Below, one piece after another: positions 7,241-12,500 of a DNA stretch of 12,500 bases. Made by a program: the position numbers and the translations under genes. Origin of the DNA: Chromera velia (lineage: Eukaryota; Sar; Chromeraceae); NCBI GenBank assembly GCA_018398765.1, contig JAHBMJ010001114.1:1-12500 (forward strand). Direction: 5' to 3'. The notes under the pieces are model-generated. The model made no database searches and had not been told where the DNA came from. It was given only the letters and a program-made list of their open reading frames with translations. Position 1 is the first letter of the stretch. Every line of letters starts with the position of its first letter.

Positions 7241-7404
7241 AGACTTGTAAAGGGGTTAGAGGCCGCCGCAGGGCTGTGAACGCTTGAAACCAGGTGAAAA
7301 CCCACAGCGGTACCGCCGTGGGGCAAGCTAAATTGCGCTGCAGACCAAATTTAAGAGCCCCGTGGTGCAGCCGCGGGGGTAAAAACCGCTGCTTTACAGG
7401 TATT
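7241..7404 (+). repeat. GC-rich palindromic repeat module, right copy
   Basis: It contains a 22-bp imperfect palindrome CCCACAGCGGTACCGCCGTGGG (7301-7322, core GCGGTACCGC) and the word GCCCCGTGGTGCAGCCGCGGGG. It ends GCTTTACAGGTATT, matching the minus-strand reading of the module at 6032-6250. It is more diverged and less GC-rich than the left copy. Confidence 0.5.
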
Positions 7405-7732
7405 GAACTGTATACAGCGTGTGTATGGCAAACATGCACCATCTGATAGACGACAAGATATGAGAGAAAGAAAAAGGTGGTCCTCACACTTTGAGAGACC
7501 GCCAAAAGGCGGAGATCTCGAAAGTGCCACAGCAACATATCCATCTCCACCCAACTTTGTCGTGAAACCATATTTGTAAATTTGATAGACGAAGTGCTGT
7601 GACTTGTGAGTGTGTAGAGACTTGGAGAGAACGTAGAGAGATCTCGTTGTGAAGTGTAGATGGGTAGTGGAACAGGAGGAGGAACGCTTGGATAGATAGA
7701 GACGAAGGTAGAAAAAAAGAAGACGACCGAAG
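7405..7732 (+). other. Putative 5' leader of the retroelement
   Basis: There is no long ORF on the plus strand. It includes a small hairpin CCGCC-AAAA-GGCGG (about 7500-7513) with GAGA/ATCTC sequence around it, then purine-rich sequence leading to an ATG at 7733. This fits an untranslated leader, but no promoter element can be pointed to. Confidence 0.35.
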
Positions 7733-8026
7733 ATGGAGAGAACCGTCAATCGTCCTCTCACAGGTGGATCTACAGCCCGTGCACACATCTACGATAACCC
7801 CCCTCCCTCTGAGTTATCCAGACCTTTGGCAGAAGCTGCACGGGAGCAGCTGAGGGCGAGGGTGGGGGAGGGGGGGAATGATGCGGTCAGTCAGCCCAGT
7901 GCAAACTCCTTTGACCTACACAAACAGAGTGCTACGGCCCATCGTCCTCCCGTGGTCCCTTCTTCATCACCAATTGCAGGAAACGCCCCCAGGCTGCGTG
8001 ACTTCACGGAGTCAGGGAGGCACTAG
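7733..8026 (+). pseudogene. Retroelement N-terminal region, Pro/Ser-rich
   Basis: This is an ATG-initiated stretch of 97 codons (MERTVNRPLTGGSTARAH). It has a Pro-rich patch (YDNPPPSELSRPL), a basic-helical piece (LAEAAREQLRARVGEGG) and a Ser/Pro-rich tail, ending at TAG. Near its end (around 8002-8026) the reading moves to the next frame, where EALDEAGIEIEGEE leads straight into the protease. It is probably the N-terminus of the same polyprotein, separated by a frameshift. No domain is recognised. Confidence 0.5.
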
Positions 8027-9070
8027 ACGAGGCAGGGATAGAAATAGAGGGAGAGGAGTCCAGCCAATGGGAGTGGCTCAAGCACAAGGAGAAGAGACAT
8101 ACTATGAATCGGGATGGGGTGGCCCGGCTGGGTCTAGGGAGATGGATGAACGACAGCATGATCAACTTCTTCTGTAAGTCAGCGTTCGTGCTGGGAAAAG
8201 AATTTTTTGGGCGACAGAAAGGTCCGTTTTGTGAATTCCCAAGCAGCAGAACTCATGAAGCCCGTAGAAAGGCAGGGAGAGGAGGGCGTATGGTTCACAC
8301 AGTGAAAAGGTGGGAGGAAAGAAATAGCAGAGGAAGAGAAGAGGGAAATAGAAAAGAATGAGATGGAAAGGAGGATTAAGCTTGAGCGTATAAGAAAGAG
8401 ATTTCAGCATTTCGATGGAAGTGAGCTGTTTGTAGCTTTCAACCACGAAGATGCACACTGGATGGCAGCTTCTCTCAGCAGAGGGGAATGGGGGGTGCAT
8501 GATGACGAGTAGATCGCATGGATGAAAGCAGTGATGCTCAACTCCCTCCGTCCGTTAACGTTTCATCCAACAGTAGCACTACAGCCGTTCCGTGACGTGA
8601 CAGCAAGAAACGCAGGGTTGGTGAGAGAAGGGGGATCGGTGAAATTGTTTTCTTCAGATGACCGGGTACCACAGTAGGACAATAGCTATGACTGTGGCGC
8701 CCACGTGATCGGCTGGGCAATAGAGAAAATAAGAGGGGGTCAAGCAGATAGAATTACACTAAAAGCTGCTGCTCGTATCCGAACGGCAGCCCAAGAGCTG
8801 ACGGTGTTCATGGAGGGGACCCCCCACTGGTGGCAGAACAGAGAGAGAAGAAAGAGGATATGGGAAAAGTTGTTGGCAGCAGTCGACGACCGCACAGTCC
8901 TATTCCCTCCTATTATCAGGGATGCACCAGGTGAGATGGTGGATCTTACATGCACTCCCATTCCTCAGGATCGAAACCCATCCCCACTGAACGGGAGCGA
9001 CATCAGTGTATCTCCTATGATAGCGAGAGCCGCCGCCCCTACCGTCTCTCAGCTCACCCCAACCAGCTAG
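8002..9070 (+). pseudogene. Ulp1/SENP-like C48 cysteine protease, inactivated
   Basis: C48 proteases cleave SUMO-type or polyprotein substrates. The signature blocks are in family order: GRWMNDSMINFF (8140-8175, the W-L-N-D-x-x-I-N block), the His-Trp pair in EDAHWMAAS (His codon 8456), a likely Asp in VHDDE (about 8501-8506), and PQ-stop-DNSYDCG (Cys codon 8693). The residue six before the Cys is the oxyanion-hole Gln in Ulp1, and here it is TAG (8675). There is a frameshift between 8180 and 8225 near a T6 run, a TGA at 8303, and TAGs at 8510 and 8675. A charged coiled region (EIAEEEKREIEKNEMERRIK) sits between the first block and the His. About 100 more residues after the Cys end at TAG 9068. 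The gene is clearly not functional as read. Confidence 0.8.
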
Positions 9071-9259
9071 CCGGACCCAACAGCAGATGTGTCTCAGTGC
9101 ACCCCTTTCAACGCAGACAAGACGAAGGCATGGAGGAGACTGAACCTCCATGATTCATGCAGACTGCACAGAATGGACGGAGGCACAGAAAAAAAGCAAG
9201 AAAAGTCCAGCCGAACGGAGGAAGGTCCCCCCCTAGGTCCGTCCGCTCCCATTAGTTAG
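9071..9259 (+). other. Spacer between protease and Cys-rich region
   Basis: No supported coding frame. Stops occur in all plus frames. It may be an inter-ORF spacer if the protease and RT belonged to separate ORFs, or more decayed coding sequence. Confidence 0.35.
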
Positions 9260-9499
9260 CACAATGTCATATCACAAAGGACAGGTCAGTGTTGCAACTG
9301 TAGGGAAACGGCAAGGAAGGAGGGGAAAGAACCGAAGTGTGACCCCCGCTGGTGCGGGTGTTTCAGATCCAAGCACAGGTGTAGGGATTGCTTCGAAGAA
9401 GAAAAGGGAGGCAAGTGTGGAAACATGCTAGGGAGGAGAAACAATGAGGCAGCGAAGACGGGAAAGGGACAGAAGGTGTGGAAACCTGTTTTGCGATGA
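9260..9499 (+). pseudogene. Cys-rich zinc-binding segment upstream of RT
   Basis: The frame is open from TAG 9257 to TGA 9497. It encodes a dense cysteine cluster (GQCCNCRETARK, then CDPRWCGCFRSKHRCRDCF and GGKCGN) with C-x2-C, C-x-C and C-x2-C spacings typical of structural zinc binding. From memory, similar short Cys clusters precede the RT in a widespread repeat family in animals, but this was not searched. Its likely role is nucleic-acid or protein binding. The stop CGATGA at its end is compatible with a CGA-to-TGA change, because the same frame continues beyond it. Confidence 0.55.
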
Positions 9500-9928
9500 C
9501 AGACCGCACAAGCAAAGCAGGTAATCATCCAGAAGACCCAACCCTCTGACGATCTACCCCTTTTCTCTTCATTCCCACCAACTGACACCCCAGTCCCCAA
9601 CTTCTTTGCCGAGAGGTACAGGGAGGCATATAGGCCCCAAGCCAAAATTATAGAAGGGAGCGGAACAGAGCCGACGGATCCATGGAAGAGAAGGTGGATT
9701 GCGTGCACCGAGTGCGGGGGGACATTATATGATATTCCGTATGGCCCCCGAAAGAACGGATATCAGAGGAGGACAGGGGAGAAGCTTGTAAACATGATAG
9801 CCTCATTGTGGGAGGAAGCCCACCAAGGTAAAGTCCCATACGAGGCCCCACAGATTTTAAAGATGGTGGCGCTTGAAAGGCAGGAGGGAGTGAAGTCCGC
9901 ATCAGCAGTAGCACGCCTGAGTCATTGA
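9500..9928 (+). pseudogene. Retroelement linker ORF between Cys-rich region and RT
   Basis: This is the same frame as the Cys-rich piece, open for 142 codons without a clear start, ending at TGA 9926. It includes a possible second metal-binding pair (ACTECGG), a basic patch (YGPRKNGYQRRTGEK), and a helical segment (LVNMIASLWEEAHQGKVPYE, then APQILKMVALERQEG). Its continuity with the upstream frame across a single stop supports one former polyprotein. I recognise no domain. Confidence 0.45.
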
Positions 9929-10007
9929 CACCTGATTGCAGGCCTGGGAGAGGGGGGAGATTGAGTCCCTTGTTAGAGAGAAAAGGGGGGCCACCATTTA
10001 GAGAACG

Positions 10008-10466
10008 GTGAGAAAGAGGAAAAAGGAAGGGAGGAAAAACCCAGAGCATGTTAAAAAGGTTTTTATAAGACTGATGTGGAGAAGGCAGGTGTGGCAAGCT
10101 AACCGCTGGGTGACTAAAAGAGCGGGGAGAGGGGTAGACAGCGCAGACACGCCACTAAAGGACAACCCAAGCAAGATAGTTGCAGACGCTCTCAGAGAGA
10201 AACACCCCTCCCCTGCCCCAGTGAAGCCAGAGAACCTAGAAAAGACCCTAGCCTCAGGCCTCTCCGCACTCCCCCGTCATGTGTTCACTGAGGCAGACGT
10301 GGGAGCGATAGTGAAAGAGATGCAGGGGGCAGAGGGGCCGTCCGGGGTTGATGCAGCCACAACAAGGGACATGCTTCTGAGGTACGGTGAGGCTAGCACC
10401 CGATACCATGCCGGGATTGCAGCGTATACAGAGAAGATGGCAAATGGAGTAGTAGAGTGGGAGTAG
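10008..10466 (+). pseudogene. N-terminal part of the reverse transcriptase region
   Basis: This segment of 152 codons is in a different frame from the linker. It is basic at first (RKRKKEGRKNPEHVKKVF). It then gives SALPRHVFTEADVGAIVKEM and GAEGPSGVDAATTRDMLLRY, which resembles the region just before the RT fingers (a G-P-S-G-x-D type motif). It ends WE-TAG (10464), after which the same frame continues directly into RT motifs, so the stop is probably a mutation. The GTG at 10008 is not a likely start. The frame is simply open there. Confidence 0.55.
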
Positions 10467-11577
10467 ATTGCTTGTTTAGAAGCACAGACAGAGTTTGCCC
10501 TGCAGAAAGATGATGGAGGACTGAGACCCATAGGGGTGAAAGAGGCAGAGAAAAGACTGTCTGCTAAGCTGGTGCATAGGAGAGCGGGGGACGAAGCAGA
10601 GGCAGCTTGCAGAACTTTGAACCTCAGTCCGGGGCAGAGAGCAGGAGTAGAGGCAGCCTAGAGAGGCAGCTGCCGCTTATATGAGATAGCTGTATCAAGA
10701 GTGTCAGGATGGAGTGGGTGTATTGTTGTGTGATGTTCAGAGTGCCTTTCAGCTGCTTTTACAGAGGGTAGCACTGATCACCATAAGGATTCACTGGCCA
10801 GCAGCAGCCATGTACATCTTCAATTCGTACAGAGGAGGAATAGTGGTGATAGCAAGAGGGGAGGCAGTGACGACAGTCATGCTCTGTGAAGAAGGGACAG
10901 TGTAAAGAGACCTTTTATCAATGTCCATCTACACAGTAGCCACCATCCCTGTTCTAAAAGAGCTAAGAAACAGGAAGAAGCGGTGAGGAGGGAGGATAAG
11001 GGACAGTGCCTTCGCAGACGATATTGCGGCAGGGCGAAGGAAAGCAGTGGAGGCCATTTTGTAGTGGAAAGACTTGAAGGAAGTAGGCCTCCCAAAAGGA
11101 GTGCACCCGCGGGTAAAGAAGACAGTGTTTATATTGAAGGGAGGGGCAGAGGAAGTAAAGGAAGCGGAAGAGGCCTTCAAAGAGGCAGGGTTGGAGAATA
11201 TTGTAATGACTACAGAAGGAAAGAGATATTTGGGCGCATGGGTTGGAACAGAGGAAGGAGAGAGAAAATATGTTGCAGAGAAGGCGAAGGAGTGGGCAGA
11301 GGCCGTAAAAGATCTAGCCGGTGCAGTAAAATTCTACCCCCATGAAGTGTATGCTGCCGTCTACTGATCCCTTTAAGCAGAATAGACGTATACCCTTCGA
11401 GTCTCCCCAGAAGCAACCGCAAAAATACAAACCGTAGAAGAGGCCCTGAGAGAAGACTTTCTGCCTAACCTTATGGGAAGGGAGATGACAGAGTGGGAGA
11501 GAAAAGCGTGGGGGTTGCCAACTAGGTTGCCAACGAAAGATGGAGGACTAGGTCTCATTCCACTAACAGAAGCATAG
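10467..11577 (+). pseudogene. Reverse transcriptase core, multiply broken
   Basis: The RT family is recognised from ordered motifs. LQKDDGGLRPIGVKEAEKRL (about 10500-10560) is the fingers motif with R-P-I. GVLLCDVQSAFQ (10714-10749, Asp codon 10732) is motif A. GTV-stop-RDPLSMSIY (stop TAA 10903) is the Q-G-D-P-L-S motif B with Gln lost. AFADDIAAG (11011-11037) is the catalytic Asp pair of motif C. EGKRYLGAWVG is the thumb-proximal L-G motif. Stops occur at 10659, 10903, 10984, 11062, 11365, 11374, 11383 and 11575, plus a frameshift between 10662 and 10714. The later part keeps W/P-rich blocks (DFLPNLMGREMTEWERKAWG) that also fit the C-terminal part of this RT type. Confidence 0.85.
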
Positions 11578-11896
11578 CAGGCAAGAGAGTCTGACCCCTA
11601 CCTGACGTCAACAGAAGCAACGCACTGGCTACATACAGCCATGTCCGAAGATGCAGCATACAGAAAGCCCCTTCACATGAAGGCAGTCAGGAATGCAAAA
11701 GAAAGATACGAAGAGCGGAAGGCTAGAGTGGAAGGAGGTATGAGTGGAGCGAATGTTCAAAAAGTTACTAGACGAAGCGGCAGAGGGAAGAACAACACCT
11801 ACACAGATGTACGCATTGCAGAGACAGAAGGAGGGGAAAGTAAGAGCCTGGCTAAACGTACTCTTGAGAGAGAAAGACGATCTCTGTGTCTCTTGA
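11578..11896 (+). pseudogene. Retroelement connector between RT and C-terminal nuclease
   Basis: It continues in the RT frame (THWLHTAMSEDAAYRKPLHM) with a highly charged helix (AVRNAKERYEERKARVEGG). A frameshift at roughly 11780-11830 then moves the meaningful reading to the frame giving VRAWLNVLLREKDDLCVS, which stops at TGA 11894 just before EEFRDA. The Trp-Leu block followed by EFRDA is the arrangement I remember in front of the zinc-nuclease domain of related elements. Loss of continuity here is a decay event, not a domain border. Confidence 0.5.
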
Positions 11897-12500
11897 GAGG
11901 AGTTTCGGGATGCCATAGCATTGCAGACAGGGATGGGGGTGAGTGACCCACCAGAAAAATGTGATGGGTGTGGGGAAGAGTGGAGCATCAGACACGTGGA
12001 GCAATATACCACAAGGGGGTTAGTGCATATGCGACATAACGAGCTTGCAGAGGAAGTGGGGGAGCTGTTAGAAGAGGTAGGGCATAAAGTCGGGTTTCTT
12101 CCCAAAGTGAGAGAGGCCAGTGTCGGAGAAGAGGGAGAAGTATTGGAGGGGTTGGAAGGGGACTTCGATGGCAGATCACTCTTTACAAAAAGACGAGACA
12201 CAGTGATGGATATAAAGATGTTTGATCACGACGCGCAGTCATATCTGCATCAAGACATTCATACCACCCTTGCACAGCATAAAACAGAGAAGAGGAGGAT
12301 GTATGAGAAGCCGTGTAAAGAGTCGATGCGAGACTTTGTACCACTTATGATTTTGTTGGATGGCGTGTTGGCTCCAGCGTTTCAAGCCATGGTACGGAGA
12401 ATTGTATGGGGGTTAGCAAGTAAAAACGGCTGCGCACCATTGGCAAGCAAGATTGCAGGAGCAGTAAAAGCAAAATTGCAGATCGCAGCTATTAAGGGGG
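11897..12500 (+). pseudogene. C-terminal CxxC-H zinc motif and PD-(D/E)xK-like nuclease, runs off window
   Basis: This frame has no stop for 201 codons to the window end. It opens EEFRDAIALQTGM, then PPEKCDGCGEEW with C-x2-C-x7-H (Cys codons 11960 and 11969, His 11993) and a Tyr (12005) where a fourth Cys is expected. Next is GLVHMRHNELAEEV, then a candidate active site D-x15-D-I-K (Asp 12161, Asp-Ile-Lys 12209-12217) inside GDFDGRSLFTKRRD and VMDIKMFDHDAQSY. A basic helix (HKTEKRRMYEKPCKES) and a last block (LASKNGCAPLASK) follow. This layout matches restriction-like endonuclease domains, which nick target DNA for retroelement insertion. The Cys-to-Tyr change implies damage even though the frame is open. 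Confidence 0.65.

Larger units (their letters stand above)
6032..7404. mobile_element. Candidate element with 14-bp terminal inverted repeats
   Basis: The left end AATGCCTGTAAAGC (6032-6045) and right end GCTTTACAGGTATT (7391-7404) are inverted copies that match at 13 of 14 positions. Each is followed inward by a GC-rich, palindrome-rich module (6046-6250 and about 7255-7390) with shared words such as GCCCCGTGG, GCCGCGGG and AAATTT in the same relative orientation. The left end lies exactly at the break in a retropepsin fragment. No transposase is recognisable inside, and no clear target-site duplication is seen. Alternatives are two independent insertions of a short GC-rich repeat family in opposite orientation, or a foldback-like element. 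Confidence 0.4.
7405..12500 (+). mobile_element. Decayed retroelement: C48 protease, Cys-rich domain, RT and nuclease
   Basis: One continuous plus-strand series of coding remnants, purine-rich on the plus strand and running off the window. Order: leader (7405-7732), Pro/Ser-rich N-terminus, Ulp1-like C48 protease (8002-9070), Cys-rich segment (9260-9499), linker, reverse transcriptase (about 10008-11577), connector, and a C-terminal CxxC-H plus nuclease-like domain (11897 to the end). The copy is broken by several frameshifts and about 15 stops, so it is inactive. No LTRs are seen. The 5' border is taken from the end of the inverted-repeat segment and is uncertain. Restriction-like-endonuclease non-LTR elements such as NeSL are known to combine a cysteine protease, RT and nuclease. 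I cannot assign the clade from sequence reading alone. Confidence 0.75.

Noticed and set aside
9286-10097. Minus-strand ORFs of 140-149 codons opposite the Cys-rich and linker region
   Set aside because: They are antisense to a purine-rich plus strand that carries recognisable cysteine and RT motifs. Their Ser/Leu/Pro-rich composition is typical of such shadows.
8303-11577. Reassigned genetic code (UAG as Gln) to explain the stops
   Set aside because: Some stops sit where Trp is the more likely ancestral residue, TGA and TAA also occur, and frameshifts are present. Simple decay explains all of it.
11629-12201. 190-codon minus-strand ORF
   Set aside because: It overlaps the plus-strand zinc motif and nuclease frame, which has clear family-like motifs. 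The minus product is Ser/Pro low complexity.
7405-12500. LTR pair flanking the RT element
   Set aside because: No direct repeat of useful length was found in the 5' leader, and the 3' end is outside the window, so LTR status cannot be claimed.

Overview
The window looks like nuclear DNA of a microbial eukaryote. It has spliced coding exons, long compound microsatellites (CA, GA, TCAC, CATC) and decayed retroelements, and no bacterial operon logic. The proteins rich in Ser, Gly, Glu and Arg and the CT-rich intron ends next to TGCAG acceptors resemble protist or algal genomes, possibly chromerid-like. That placement is a weak guess from style alone.

Region 1 (about 1-5600, minus strand) is one multi-exon gene of unknown function. 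Six exon segments can be chained with compatible splice phases: 5519-5265, 4829-4305, 4069-3046, 2443-2002, 1752-about 1689, and 1187-about 339. Acceptors are mostly TGCAG. Donors include an unusual GTCNGT type and GTGAGT. Introns are filled with CA/GA and TCAC microsatellites. The protein (over 1,000 residues) has low-complexity Ser, Gly, Glu and Lys tracts and a few globular-looking blocks, but I recognise no family.

Region 2 (about 5600-7405) is a nested patchwork. A short retropepsin-like fragment (DSGA motif) of an LTR-type retroelement ends where a 1.37 kb segment begins. The outer ends of that segment are a 14-bp inverted repeat (AATRCCTGTAAAGC), and each end carries a GC-rich module full of palindromes. 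Between them lie a 42-bp coding minisatellite and a sharply AT-rich tract.

Region 3 (about 7405 to the window end, plus strand) is a decayed copy of a large retroelement that continues past 12500. In order it holds a Pro/Ser-rich N-terminus, a C48 (Ulp1/SENP-like) cysteine protease, a Cys-rich zinc-binding segment, a reverse transcriptase (motifs RPIGV, CDVQSAF, a damaged QGDPLS, and AFADD), and a C-terminal CxxC-H plus PD-(D/E)xK-like nuclease domain. The copy has several frameshifts and many stops. Most stops are explained by C-to-T or G-to-A changes in CpA/TpG context. A Ulp1-like protease joined to an RT and a restriction-like nuclease is the most interesting system here. It recalls NeSL-type elements, which have a protease, RT and restriction-like endonuclease, but the RT and C-terminus fit better with a poorly named repeat family that I remember from animal genomes. 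No searches could be run.
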